The notes: generated by a model from the sequence alone, not told the origin. A stretch of 26,754 bases of DNA from JBAVQS01 sp049694275 (GCA_049694275.1 JBAVQS010000356.1:1-26754), one strand, 5' to 3'; positions 1 through 7,211 are shown, counted from the stretch's first letter. Numbers and translations: made by a program.

Positions 1-667
1 GATTCAGCGTCCGCGCCTTGATCGCCATCTGCAAATTGAGATTATCATTCTGCGTGCATAGCACCAGGACGCGTGCCCGCTTGATTCCCGCGGCGTCCAA
101 CATCGCCTCGCGCGAGGCATCCCCTTGCAGCACCGGAATCCCCATCCGCTGCACATCTGCCAGCAGGTCGTGATCCGGCTCGCGCTCAATCACCGCCACC
201 TCCCGGTTCATCTCGCGCAATTGCACCAGCACACGGTACCCCAGGTGTCCCAGCCCCACCAGAACGACATGGTTGTTCAGAGTCGATGCCACCGCCATTT
301 CCCACTCCTTGCTCCGCGCCCGCCGGTTAAAAAACAGCACCCCAAACTCCGCCAGCCCCTGGGCGAGAATGCCAATCCCGATGACCGGCATCAGAAAATA
401 AAAAACTTGCAGGAACCAGGTGTGCGGAAAAACCCCACCCGTCTGCAAGAAAACCATCGTCAGGACGACATAGACTGCTTCCGCCGGGCTGCCCAGCCCC
501 TCCCCCGCTGCCTGTGCGAGATAAAAATACAACAGCCCGCCGCCGCCAATTGCGATCACAAAGAACAAAATGGGGCCGCGAAAATCACGCAGCAGGAGCA
601 AGGTATCCCGCCAACTCGCCCGCCAACTCTGCCAGAAATCCAGCCTGCGTCCTCGTCCCTGCATCAT
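1..667 (-). CDS. Two-TM channel-like protein with TrkA-N (RCK) domain, partial
   Basis: Read on the minus strand from an ATG directly abutting the stop codon of the flavin reductase; the frame stays open to the window edge, so the C-terminus is missing (222 residues seen). Residues about 28-50 form a first membrane helix, then a pore-like stretch (VFLQTGGVFP), then a second helix (FYFLMPVIGIGILAQG). After residue about 130 comes a Rossmann-type NAD-binding segment (VVLVGLGHLGYRV, then an acidic strand end VIERE and QGDAS), typical of the TrkA-N/RCK domain that gates K+ channels in the inner membrane. The canonical selectivity filter (TVGYG) is not there: QTGG sits in its place, so K+ selectivity is uncertain. 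It is probably translationally coupled as the last visible gene of the sirtuin operon. An alternative is a sensor or regulator derived from a channel. Confidence 0.75.
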   Translation of the reverse strand, partial: MMQGRGRRLDFWQSWRASWRDTLLLLRDFRGPILFFVIAIGGGGLLYFYLAQAAGEGLGSPAEAVYVVLTMVFLQTGGVFPHTWFLQVFYFLMPVIGIGILAQGLAEFGVLFFNRRARSKEWEMAVASTLNNHVVLVGLGHLGYRVLVQLREMNREVAVIEREPDHDLLADVQRMGIPVLQGDASREAMLDAAGIKRARVLVLCTQNDNLNLQMAIKARTLN

Positions 668-1156
668 CTATTCCGGCATCGTGACAAAGTGGCTCTCATA
701 ATAGAGCAGTGGCCCCGCCGCCCCTTCCATCGTCCCGGCATTCACCACCTCGCCCAGAAAAATCGTGTGGTCCCCCCCCGGATACTCAGCCACAACCCGA
801 CATTCGAGAAAGGCCGGCGATTCCTGCAAAATCAGCCCTCCCGTCTCGCCTTTATATCCCGCCACAAAATCCTGCGCATGGGACCGCGCCTCGCGGTCAA
901 ACGCAAACCGCTGCCCCACTTCAATCTGCGCCGCCGAGAGGATGTTGAGCACAAAAATCCCGGCCTCGTGTACAAGCGCATGGGATTGAGCCTGTTGCTG
1001 AATGCACACCAGCATCAGCGCCGGGTTCAGCGAGACCGACGTGACCGCATTTACCGTCACCGCGTGCATCCCCACGCCGGATGGCACGGTCAGCACCATG
1101 ACCCCCGTTGCAAACCGGCGCATCACCTGTCTCAAGACTGTCGCGTCAATACCCAT
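668..1156 (-). CDS. Flavin reductase-like FMN-binding split-barrel protein
   Basis: A 162-residue protein of the flavin reductase (HpaC/RutF/DIM6-NTAB) family, which uses NAD(P)H to reduce free FMN or FAD for a partner monooxygenase, or simply binds FMN. Visible family features are the N-terminal MRRFATGVMVLTV, the conserved AVTVNAVTSVSLNPALMLVC strand-turn that holds the flavin phosphate, the N-L-S segment of FVLNILS, and the C-terminal GGDHTIFLGEVV. Length is normal for the family. It starts 14 bases after the lipid-kinase-like gene and its stop touches the next start, so it sits inside the same operon. No monooxygenase partner is visible nearby, so the physiological substrate is unknown. 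The ribosome binding site is weak. Confidence 0.85.
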   Translation of the reverse strand: MGIDATVLRQVMRRFATGVMVLTVPSGVGMHAVTVNAVTSVSLNPALMLVCIQQQAQSHALVHEAGIFVLNILSAAQIEVGQRFAFDREARSHAQDFVAGYKGETGGLILQESPAFLECRVVAEYPGGDHTIFLGEVVNAGTMEGAAGPLLYYESHFVTMPE

Positions 1157-1170
1157 TCAACAAGTCCACG

Positions 1171-2118
1171 CTAGATGATCAGGCTCAACTTGCCCGGCAG
1201 AATCTCCGCTTCAATATGCCGCGCCTCCAGAAAGGGAATCTCCCCATCCGCCTCCACCACTAGCGGCTCTTGCGAATCGATCACCACCCGCGTCGACTGG
1301 AGCATCTGCACCGCCGGGTGCGTGACATGCGTCCCCTTCATCACCCGCGGGATCAGTCCCATCACCGCCGACCGCGACAGTCCCTTCGAAATCATCACCT
1401 CGAACTGCCCGTCGTCGAACCGCGCCTCCGGCGCAACCCAAAAGCCTCCGCCAAAACAGCGCCCATTCGCAATCATCGTCATCGTACTTGTCTGCTCATA
1501 CACCCGGCCCTGGTCCAGCTCAATTCGCAGGTGCGGCACTTGATACCTCATCAGCGTCCGCATCACCGACGCAAAATACATCGGCAACCCGTGCAAATAC
1601 TTGCGCGTCCACAGTGTATCCTTCGCCACGAACGCGCCAAACCCCACATCCCACCCATTCAGAAAATAATCGGGATGAATATGCCCCGGCGCCGGCTTGT
1701 CCCCCATCAGCCGCCCCACATCCACATGCGCCACCGCGCCCGCCGCAATCCGCTTGACTGCCAGCCGCCAGTCGTCATGGTTCTCGCCGATCTTGCACGC
1801 CGGCGGCATCATCTTGACAAAATCATTCCCATTCCCGACCGGAATAATCCCCAGCGGAATCGTCACCCCTTCGTTCGACGCCCGCAAGAGCCCGTTCAGC
1901 ACCTCGTGCGCCAGGCCGTCCCCACCCACTGACACCACCCGTTCATATCCCTGGTCGCTCGCTTCCCAGCCCAGTTGCACCGCGTGCAGCGATTTGTGCG
2001 TTTCCGCCAGATCAAACTCGACCCCGGCGGTCCGCAGTTCCTTCTCCACCTCTTCCCAGGCTCGGGCCGCGCGCCCGCGCCCCGCCACTGGATTGAGGAC
2101 CACGAGTGTTTTGTTCAT
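1171..2118 (-). CDS. Diacylglycerol/sphingosine kinase-family lipid kinase (YegS/DagK-like)
   Basis: A 315-residue cytosolic or membrane-associated protein with the DAGK catalytic fold; members phosphorylate diacylglycerol or related lipids with ATP. Visible motifs are the N-terminal nucleotide loop LNPVAGRGRA, the signature SVGGDGLAHEVLNGL (canonical GGDGT, here Leu instead of Thr), IPLGIIPVGNGNDF, and the later GGGFWVAPEARFDDGQFEV. I chose the ATG at 2118 rather than an in-frame ATG at 2136. It overlaps the sirtuin stop as ATGA and has GGGGAG about ten bases upstream, and the family begins right there. The Thr-to-Leu change in the signature is unusual but it lies beside the invariant glycines, so activity is still plausible. 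The substrate cannot be read from the sequence. Confidence 0.87.
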   Translation of the reverse strand: MNKTLVVLNPVAGRGRAARAWEEVEKELRTAGVEFDLAETHKSLHAVQLGWEASDQGYERVVSVGGDGLAHEVLNGLLRASNEGVTIPLGIIPVGNGNDFVKMMPPACKIGENHDDWRLAVKRIAAGAVAHVDVGRLMGDKPAPGHIHPDYFLNGWDVGFGAFVAKDTLWTRKYLHGLPMYFASVMRTLMRYQVPHLRIELDQGRVYEQTSTMTMIANGRCFGGGFWVAPEARFDDGQFEVMISKGLSRSAVMGLIPRVMKGTHVTHPAVQMLQSTRVVIDSQEPLVVEADGEIPFLEARHIEAEILPGKLSLII

Positions 2119-2873
2119 ATCGATAAATCTCCCCACACCTCATTCACGAGGAGTGGCAACAAGCGCCCCGAAGGCCCATTCAGCCGAAAAGTAGCGCGCG
2201 TCGAAAGCGGCGTCTCATGCGGATTAACCTCGACAACCGTCGCGCCTCGCGATAGCGCCTCAAAAGGGAGCGACGCCGCAGGCTCGACTTCGCCCGAAGT
2301 CCCGATTGAGAGAAACACATCACAATTCTGCGCCGCGTCAATCGCCGTGCGCAGCGCGGCGAGCGGAAGCGCCTCGCCAAACCAGACCACATCCGGCCGT
2401 AGATGCGCGCCACAGTGCGGACAACGTGGTGGGATGTCTTGATCCTCGCGCCACGAGTTAAAGATAGTATCCTCGAGAAAGCATTTCGCCCGGTTGATAT
2501 TACCGTGGAGCTCAACGACCTGTCGGCTCCCGGCCCGTTGGTGCAAGCCGTCGATATTTTGCGTCACCAGTACAAATTCGGGAATGCGCCGCTCCATCTG
2601 CGCCAGGGCCAGGTGCCCCGGATTGGGCGCCGTCTCTGCCATCATCTTACGCCGGGAGGCATACCATTCCCATACCAGCCTGGGATTCCGGCGAAACCCC
2701 TGGCGCGTTGCCAGTTCGTCAGGATTGAAGGTGGACCACATCCCCGTCTGGGCATCGCGAAAGGTTGGCACGCCGCTCTCTGCCGATACGCCTGAGCCGG
2801 TGAGCACCACCATACGCCGCGCCCGCCTGAGAATTGTCAATAAAACGGGAGAGAGAGGGGTTCCTTGTTGCAT
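2115..2873 (-). CDS. SIR2-family NAD-dependent protein deacylase (class III-like)
   Basis: A 252-residue sirtuin that removes acyl groups from lysines using NAD+. Motifs in order: GSGVSAESGVPTFRD (NAD loop, 26-40), Tyr71 and Arg74 (WYASRR), TQNIDGLH (104-111), catalytic His123 in ELHGN, a zinc-ribbon region with Cys131, Cys151 and Cys154, then PDVVWFGE and SIGTSGEVEPAA. The Tyr-x-x-Arg pair matches the residues that give SIRT5 and CobB activity on succinyl/malonyl-lysine, so desuccinylase activity is inferred. Only three of the usual four zinc cysteines are visible: the residue expected to complete the first Cys pair is not Cys. First gene after the promoter at 2909-2937; it overlaps the next gene by four bases. 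The Shine-Dalgarno sequence is weak. Confidence 0.92.
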   Translation of the reverse strand: MQQGTPLSPVLLTILRRARRMVVLTGSGVSAESGVPTFRDAQTGMWSTFNPDELATRQGFRRNPRLVWEWYASRRKMMAETAPNPGHLALAQMERRIPEFVLVTQNIDGLHQRAGSRQVVELHGNINRAKCFLEDTIFNSWREDQDIPPRCPHCGAHLRPDVVWFGEALPLAALRTAIDAAQNCDVFLSIGTSGEVEPAASLPFEALSRGATVVEVNPHETPLSTRATFRLNGPSGRLLPLLVNEVWGDLSI

Positions 2874-2908
2874 CGTTTTGTCTAGGTCAGGGAGATGATT
2901 GTTCTTCG

Positions 2909-2937
2909 ATTATAAGCATTAAGGGGTGTATCTGCAA
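2909..2937 (-). promoter_or_regulatory. Sigma-70-type promoter for the sirtuin operon
   Basis: On the minus strand a -35 box TTGCAG (2932-2937) is followed by a 17-base spacer and a perfect TATAAT (2909-2914). Predicted transcription start is near 2902, leaving a leader of roughly 30 bases before the sirtuin ATG. It is the only good promoter I see upstream of the four-gene operon. Confidence 0.7.
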
Positions 2938-2951
2938 TATTCATACTTTAC

Positions 2952-2990
2952 CTCACCAGGCCGGCCGTTTAACCGCTTTCACCAGGTGAG
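2952..2990. repeat. Imperfect inverted repeat upstream of the sirtuin promoter
   Basis: CTCACC (2952-2957) and GGTGAG (2985-2990) face each other around a centre that contains the 8-base palindrome GGCCGGCC. One A:A mismatch separates two further paired bases. There is no T-tract on either side, so it is not an obvious terminator. It lies just upstream of the -35 box of the sirtuin promoter and could be a protein-binding site; that is a guess. Confidence 0.35.
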
Positions 2991-3026
2991 ATGCGCCCTA
3001 TATCCGATGTCAATACCATAATGATC

Positions 3027-3059
3027 GAAAAAACCGACCAGGCTTTCCCCTGATCGGTT
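3027..3059 (-). terminator. Rho-independent terminator of the exopolysaccharide operon
   Basis: Arms 3032-3042 and 3049-3059 form an 11-bp stem with a six-base loop. The single non-Watson-Crick position is a G:U wobble when read as minus-strand RNA but an A:C mismatch on the plus strand, and a run of six T follows only in the minus direction. It lies about 50 bases after the rfbB stop, so it ends the wzz-to-rfbB transcript. Confidence 0.88.
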
Positions 3060-3111
3060 CCTCCTTATATCTTTCTGCAAGTTCGGGGTACCGTTTCCCG
3101 CTTGAGGCTTT

Positions 3112-4134
3112 CTATGCCGTCGCCTTTTCCAGCCGCTCGGCGTACTGCTTTTTGTAATACTCCATATACTCGCCGTTCTTGAGCTTGCGCCACCACCATT
3201 CGTTGTCCACGTACCATTTCACTGTCCGCTCGATGGCCTGCTCAAAGGTATGGGCGGATTTCCAGCCGAGGCTGCGCAGCTTGCCGGTATTGATTGAATA
3301 GCGGCGGTCGTGACCGGGGCGGTCGGGGACATAGCGAAGCAGGCTCTCCGGCTTGCCGAGCAGTTGGAGGATTATGCGCGCCATGTCGATGTTATAAGTC
3401 TCGACGCCCGTGCCGACGTTATACACCTCGCCCGGCTTGCCATCATGCAGAACGGTGTCAATCCCTTCGCAGTGATCCATCACGTACTGGTAATCGCGCT
3501 GCTGGCGCCCATCGCCATAGAGCGGAAGCGGCAAATTGTCGATTGCGTTCGTGACAAAGAGAGGGACCACCTTTTCGGGATACTGGTAGGGGCCGATATT
3601 GTTCGAGCCGCGCGTGATCGTCGCCGGCACACCGTAGGTCACATAGTACGAGTTGATAAGAAGATCAGCCCCCGCTTTCGAGGCCGAGTAAGGGGACCTG
3701 GGCTCGAGCGCATCCGTCTCGACAGACGATCCTTCGCGGACCCAGCCATAGACCTCGTCGGTACCCACCTGGTGAAAGCGCTCCAGCCTCAGCTTTTTCG
3801 TCGCTTCCAGAAGCACATAGGCGCCATAGACGTCAGTGCGGATGAACGCATCCGGATCGAGAATCGAGCGATCGACATGTGTGTCTGCGGCAAAATTGAC
3901 AATGGTATCGATCTGGTGGGCGCGCAGGGTTTGTTCCACCGTCGCCGCGTCGGAAATGTCGCCCCGGACAAAGACATAGCGTTTGTCGTCCAGGTCGTGC
4001 AGGTTGTCGAGGTTACCCGCATAGGTCAGTTTGTCATAGACCACGATGCGATAGTCGGGATACTTCCCGAGCAGGTAATGCACAAAATTCGAGCCGATAA
4101 AGCCGGCTCCGCCCGTCACGAGTAAGTTCTTCAT
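3112..4134 (-). CDS. rfbB: dTDP-glucose 4,6-dehydratase
   Basis: A 340-residue extended SDR enzyme that converts dTDP-glucose to dTDP-4-keto-6-deoxyglucose, the second step towards dTDP-L-rhamnose and other deoxysugars. Visible are the NAD-binding GGAGFIGSN (8-16), the FAADTHVDRS segment (81-90), the active-site triad region TDEVYG (Thr125, Asp126, Glu127), the catalytic Tyr149-Lys153 in YSASK, and the substrate-binding RGSNNIGPYQYPEK. Length is as expected. It starts two bases after the stop of the upstream small gene and has only a distant GGAG, which suggests translational coupling. It is the last gene before the terminator. The rfbC and rfbD partners needed for rhamnose are not in this window. 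Confidence 0.96.
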   Translation of the reverse strand: MKNLLVTGGAGFIGSNFVHYLLGKYPDYRIVVYDKLTYAGNLDNLHDLDDKRYVFVRGDISDAATVEQTLRAHQIDTIVNFAADTHVDRSILDPDAFIRTDVYGAYVLLEATKKLRLERFHQVGTDEVYGWVREGSSVETDALEPRSPYSASKAGADLLINSYYVTYGVPATITRGSNNIGPYQYPEKVVPLFVTNAIDNLPLPLYGDGRQQRDYQYVMDHCEGIDTVLHDGKPGEVYNVGTGVETYNIDMARIILQLLGKPESLLRYVPDRPGHDRRYSINTGKLRSLGWKSAHTFEQAIERTVKWYVDNEWWWRKLKNGEYMEYYKKQYAERLEKATA

Positions 4135-4136
4135 TC

Positions 4137-4382
4137 TTACAGTTTTACTCCGCGCTGCAAGAGCGCATCCTGCCTCAGTTCAGAGAGATCCTCAATGCTC
4201 AACTGATAGGTATCAATCTCACCCAGCCGGTCGCCCGCGGTGACCCGTCCCTGGATGACGATCCCTTCATCCGTTTCAATAATCCGGAGTTCTTCCAGGT
4301 TATTGCGGTCCGCATAGCGCCCCATCACTCGCAGAATCTCGGAATAGGTCATGGGCGTGCCCGCCCGTGTCATTCGCTGCAT
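4137..4382 (-). CDS. Small conserved-looking hypothetical protein, paralogue of the gene upstream
   Basis: An 81-residue acidic protein with no signal peptide, membrane helix or cysteine. I do not recognise a named family. It aligns along its length with the next gene upstream: both have a TY start motif (MTYSEILRVMGRY against LTYADAFAAIGRF), a central Glu-x-x-Gly-hydrophobic-x-x-Gly (ETDEGIVIQG against EFEHGVIVSG), an x-T-x-x-x-S segment and a final DL. The ATG at 4382 is supported by AAGGGGG just upstream; two in-frame ATGs (residues 4 and 11) are alternatives. It lies one base after the stop of its paralogue and two before rfbB, deep inside the sugar-nucleotide operon, so a role in exopolysaccharide production or its control is inferred only from position. 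Confidence 0.72.
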   Translation of the reverse strand: MQRMTRAGTPMTYSEILRVMGRYADRNNLEELRIIETDEGIVIQGRVTAGDRLGEIDTYQLSIEDLSELRQDALLQRGVKL

Positions 4383-4383
4383 C

Positions 4384-4608
4384 TTAGGCCCCCTTGATCA
4401 TCTTGAGCAAGTCCTGGTCCGAGAACACATGCGTCTCGATCTGGCGGTGATAGCGCTCGCCTGTCACAAAGAGGACAGACCCGGAAACGATGACCCCGTG
4501 CTCGAATTCCAGCACGCAGACATCGGTCATGTGCTTTTGCGCGACAAACCGCCCGATCGCCGCAAAGGCATCGGCATATGTTAGCTTGCCCTTACCCAAC
4601 GGTCCCAT
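4384..4608 (-). CDS. Small conserved-looking hypothetical protein, paralogue of the gene downstream
   Basis: A 74-residue protein with an excellent ribosome binding site (GGAGG six bases before the ATG) and tight spacing between rfbA (23 bases upstream) and the next small gene (one base downstream). The predicted pattern is helix (TYADAFAAIGRFVAQ), two or three beta strands (VCVLEFEHGVIVSGSVLFV, then the QIETHVF strand), and a short C-terminal helix. It pairs residue by residue with the downstream 81-residue protein, which points to a tandem duplication. No catalytic motif is visible. The two products could form a heterodimer, but nothing in the sequence proves that. I do not recognise the family. 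Confidence 0.75.
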   Translation of the reverse strand: MGPLGKGKLTYADAFAAIGRFVAQKHMTDVCVLEFEHGVIVSGSVLFVTGERYHRQIETHVFSDQDLLKMIKGA

Positions 4609-4631
4609 GTCTGGCCTCCTGTCCCGCGTTC

Positions 4632-5696
4632 CTAAATGCCAACCTGGCTGTGGTCGCCAAGCATCAATTTTAACGTCTTAGTCTGCCCCCGGGCGCGCGT
4701 GATCTGCACGTTCCGCCCGATCAGACTGTCGGCGACGCGCCGGTCCAAGTCTTCAAGCTGGCTGTGCTCCAGGACGATGCTGTGCTCGATCTCACAATTA
4801 CGAATCGTGCAATCGTGATTGATCGAGGTGTAGGGGCCAACGTAAGCATTCTCGATGCAGGTCCGCTCGCCAATGATGGCCGGGCCGCGAATTTTGCTGT
4901 TGATCACCCTGGCCCCCTTTTGCAGCACGACGCGTCCCTCGAGCTCCGAGTTCGAGCACTCCCCCTCGTTGCTCTCTTGAATCACGTCCAACACCAGCCG
5001 GTTCGCCTCCAGCATGTCGCCGAGACGGCCGGTATCGATCCACGGTTCCTGCAGCAGGTGGGCGCGCACGTTGTGTCCAGTATTGATGAGGTACTGAATG
5101 GTATCTGTAATCTCCAGCTCACCGCGCGCCGAGGGCTTGATCGAGTTGACCGCTTCGAGCGCCGACGGGCCGAACATGTAAATGCCGATGACGGCATAGG
5201 GTGAGATGAATTCCTTCGGCTTTTCGACCACTCGCTGGACTCTGTTCTCGGCGTCGAGCACCGCCACCCCCATGCTGCTCGGGTCCTTCATCGCATAGAG
5301 AATGATCTGGGCATCCATGTTACCCTCGCGGAACGCCCTGACCTGGGGCACGATACCTCCCCTGATAAAGTTATCCCCAAGAAAGAGGACAAAGCGATCG
5401 CCGTCCAAAAAATCAGCGGCGATCTTGATGCCATGCGCAATGCCAAGGGGCTGCGCCTGTGGAATATAGGTGACGCGTGCGCCGAACTGGGAACCGTCGC
5501 CCACCGCCTGCCGGACCTGTTCGCCGGTTTCGGGTGAAATCACAATCCCGATCTCGGTGATGCCTGCTTCGGCCAAATCCTCCAACGCAAAAAAGAGAAC
5601 CGGTTTATTGGCGACCGGCACCAACTGCTTGGCGCCTGTATAGGTCAGGGGGCGCAGGCGTGTCCCCTTGCCACCGCTCAAAATCAATCCCTTCAT
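4632..5696 (-). CDS. rfbA: Glucose-1-phosphate thymidylyltransferase, long form with left-handed beta-helix tail
   Basis: A 354-residue nucleotidyltransferase that makes dTDP-glucose from dTTP and glucose-1-phosphate. The N-terminus has the nucleotide-binding GLILSGGKGTRLRPLTYTGAKQL, followed by FLGDNF (metal-binding Asp) and VVEKPKE. After residue about 240 a hexapeptide-repeat tail starts (VVLQKGARVINSKIRGPAII and following), a left-handed beta-helix. Short RmlA enzymes are about 290 residues and lack this tail, so this is the long form common in archaea, actinobacteria and Chloroflexota. Its partner rfbB is downstream in the same operon. A palindrome-like element and a hairpin lie just upstream of the ATG; only a weak GGAA precedes the start. 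Confidence 0.94.
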   Translation of the reverse strand: MKGLILSGGKGTRLRPLTYTGAKQLVPVANKPVLFFALEDLAEAGITEIGIVISPETGEQVRQAVGDGSQFGARVTYIPQAQPLGIAHGIKIAADFLDGDRFVLFLGDNFIRGGIVPQVRAFREGNMDAQIILYAMKDPSSMGVAVLDAENRVQRVVEKPKEFISPYAVIGIYMFGPSALEAVNSIKPSARGELEITDTIQYLINTGHNVRAHLLQEPWIDTGRLGDMLEANRLVLDVIQESNEGECSNSELEGRVVLQKGARVINSKIRGPAIIGERTCIENAYVGPYTSINHDCTIRNCEIEHSIVLEHSQLEDLDRRVADSLIGRNVQITRARGQTKTLKLMLGDHSQVGI

Positions 5697-5706
5697 AGAA
5701 ATTCCA

Positions 5707-5720
5707 GTATACAGGCATAC
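5707..5720. repeat. 14-base imperfect palindrome upstream of rfbA
   Basis: Reads GTATACAGGCATAC on the plus strand, a near copy of the perfect palindrome GTATACCGGTATAC found upstream of the cpsD-type gene at 6459-6472 (12 of 14 positions shared). It lies 10 bases upstream of the rfbA ATG. Function unknown. Confidence 0.45.
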
Positions 5721-5753
5721 AAGACAGACAGGTCAAACCGCTTGTCTACTTGT
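5719..5753 (-). repeat. Hairpin in the cpsD-rfbA spacer
   Basis: ACAAG (5719-5723) and AGACA (5726-5730) can pair with TGTCT (5743-5747) and CTTGT (5749-5753), with a small internal loop and a 12-base apical loop. It overlaps the cpsD stop codon. There is no T-tract, so it looks like an intercistronic processing or stability element rather than a terminator. Confidence 0.35.
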
Positions 5754-6438
5754 CTCCCTGTTTTCCGGTCTCCTTGCTTTCTGCATAATAATAGCCCATG
5801 CTCGAATCGACGCGGGCGTTGTTGAGGACTGCGCCGACGAGCCGGGCATGCGCCTTGTCGAGCAACGCCTGCGCCTTTTTGGCGCGGTCGCGGCTGGTCT
5901 TGCCCGCGCTGAGCACGAGCAACACGCCGTCCACTTTGGAAGAGAGGATGGCCGCATCGGTCACGGCGATGATCGGCGGGGTATCAAAGAGGATCACGTC
6001 GGCGTAGGCGAGCAGTCCCTGGATCACTTCGCCCATCCGGCGCGAGCCGAGCAGTTCTGATGGATTCGGCGGAAGCTGGCCGCTCGTGATGACCTTGAGG
6101 TTGGCCTCCGGCGTATCCTGAAACGGGGGATGCGCCAACAACGAATCATCCCGCATCAAGTCGGTGACGCCGCTGTTGTTCCGCAGGTCAAAGATCGTGT
6201 GCAGCGAGGGCCGCCGCAGATCGCAATCGACCAGGAGCACCCGCTTGCCCGCCTGGGCCATCGTCACCGCCAGGTTCGCCAGGGTCGTCGATTTGCCTTC
6301 GTCTGCGCCGGCCGATGTGGCGACCATCGTGCGCAGGGGCTTGTCGAGCGCCGAAAACTCCAGGTTCGTTCGCAAGGTCCGGTACGCCTCGGCGACCGGC
6401 GAACGCGGGTTGGAAATGGTAATTAGAGTATTGGTCAT
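5746..6438 (-). CDS. CpsD/CapB-family tyrosine-protein kinase (BY-kinase)
   Basis: A 230-residue P-loop kinase of the type that drives capsule or exopolysaccharide polymerisation together with a Wzz-like membrane partner. Features in order: the YRTLRTNLEF motif (19-28) that contacts the neighbouring subunit, the Walker A GADEGKSTT (44-52), Walker A' LLVDCDLRRP with Asp71 and Asp73, Walker B VILFDTPP, and a C-terminal tyrosine cluster at 216-218 that would be autophosphorylated. The tail has only three tyrosines. It follows the Wzz gene after 74 bases that contain a hairpin and a palindrome, and no good Shine-Dalgarno precedes its ATG. The membrane activator is most likely the adjacent Wzz protein. 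Confidence 0.92.
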   Translation of the reverse strand: MTNTLITISNPRSPVAEAYRTLRTNLEFSALDKPLRTMVATSAGADEGKSTTLANLAVTMAQAGKRVLLVDCDLRRPSLHTIFDLRNNSGVTDLMRDDSLLAHPPFQDTPEANLKVITSGQLPPNPSELLGSRRMGEVIQGLLAYADVILFDTPPIIAVTDAAILSSKVDGVLLVLSAGKTSRDRAKKAQALLDKAHARLVGAVLNNARVDSSMGYYYAESKETGKQGDK

Positions 6439-6458
6439 TTGAGTATAGAGGGAAAAGG

Positions 6459-6472
6459 GTATACCGGTATAC
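6459..6472. repeat. Perfect 14-base palindrome upstream of the cpsD-type gene
   Basis: GTATACCGGTATAC is its own reverse complement. It lies 20 bases upstream of the BY-kinase ATG, inside the operon. A related 14-mer lies in front of rfbA. It may be an operator, an RNA hairpin, or a small dispersed repeat. Confidence 0.5.
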
Positions 6473-6480
6473 GTGTCCGC

Positions 6481-6507
6481 AGGGGCGATTGGCCGAACGC
6501 CGCCCCT
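6481..6507. repeat. Hairpin after the wzz stop codon
   Basis: AGGGGCG (6481-6487) and CGCCCCT (6501-6507) form a 7-bp GC-rich stem with a 13-base loop starting six bases after the wzz stop on the minus strand. No U-run follows, so readthrough into the kinase gene is expected; it might stabilise the wzz message or reduce downstream expression. Confidence 0.4.
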
Positions 6508-6512
6508 AACCG

Positions 6513-7184
6513 CTATCCCTTCTCCTTGGGCATGGTCGGAATGGCGCCGAGCACGGTCAGTCCCAGATAGCGCTCGATGTCTTCGGTGGACCGAACAAAG
6601 GCAGACTGGAGAAATTCCAAAACAAAGACCACCAGCGTGCCGACGAGCGTGCCGAGGATGCCCCCGGCGAGCACATTGATCGTCGTCTTGGGCGAAAACT
6701 TTTCGGCCGGGCTGGCATTCTCGAGAATGCTGACGAGGATGCGATCTTGCTGATCGATCTGGAGGTTTTCCTGCTGGTGCTGGACAACAAAGGTCTCGGC
6801 CAGGGTCTGGGTGAGCTGGCCCACCATGTTGATATCCCGGTCCTTGACCTCAATGTCAAGCGTCAGGTCCGCCTCGCTAGAGCTCACGCTAATTTCGCTG
6901 AGGAATTTCTCGACCGAAATATCGTACTTGAGCTGGCTGAGCACCTTTTGGGCGATCGCCTTGGTCTGAAGCTGCCGGCTATATTGGAGGACCAGATTTT
7001 TAATGGCAAGGGTCTGGCCATAATCGGACGGACGCGTGGGGGTGGCACTGAGCGTAATCACCGAGCGATAAATCGTCGGCTGCAACCAGCTAAAACCCAG
7101 GGCGCCCACCGCGCCGACTGCGGCGATGAGCAAGATCATCCAGCCACGTTTAAACAAAACCCGCGCGTATTCGCGCAAATCCAT
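6513..7184 (-). CDS. Wzz/Chain-length-determinant-type membrane protein
   Basis: A 223-residue inner-membrane protein with the typical Wzz layout: short cytoplasmic N-terminus (MDLREYARVLFKRGW), first membrane helix at about 15-33, a helical extracytoplasmic domain with a predicted coiled coil around 120-155, and a second helix at about 169-189 preceded by a proline, then a cytoplasmic tail. Such proteins set exopolysaccharide chain length and activate the BY-kinase encoded next. It begins the operon that runs through rfbA to rfbB and has a good AAAGGAG ribosome site. A second, related protein is encoded at 21823-22491. It is short relative to classical Wzz (about 320 residues) because the periplasmic part is reduced. 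Confidence 0.9.
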   Translation of the reverse strand: MDLREYARVLFKRGWMILLIAAVGAVGALGFSWLQPTIYRSVITLSATPTRPSDYGQTLAIKNLVLQYSRQLQTKAIAQKVLSQLKYDISVEKFLSEISVSSSEADLTLDIEVKDRDINMVGQLTQTLAETFVVQHQQENLQIDQQDRILVSILENASPAEKFSPKTTINVLAGGILGTLVGTLVVFVLEFLQSAFVRSTEDIERYLGLTVLGAIPTMPKEKG

Positions 7185-7211
7185 GTATTGCTCCTTTCAA
7201 AAGCGCCTTAT

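Noticed and set aside
125..1174. Long plus-strand open frame opposite the flavin reductase and channel genes
   Set aside because: Composition is His/Arg/Gln/Pro-rich with no domain; it is the antisense shadow of GC-rich minus-strand genes with clear families.
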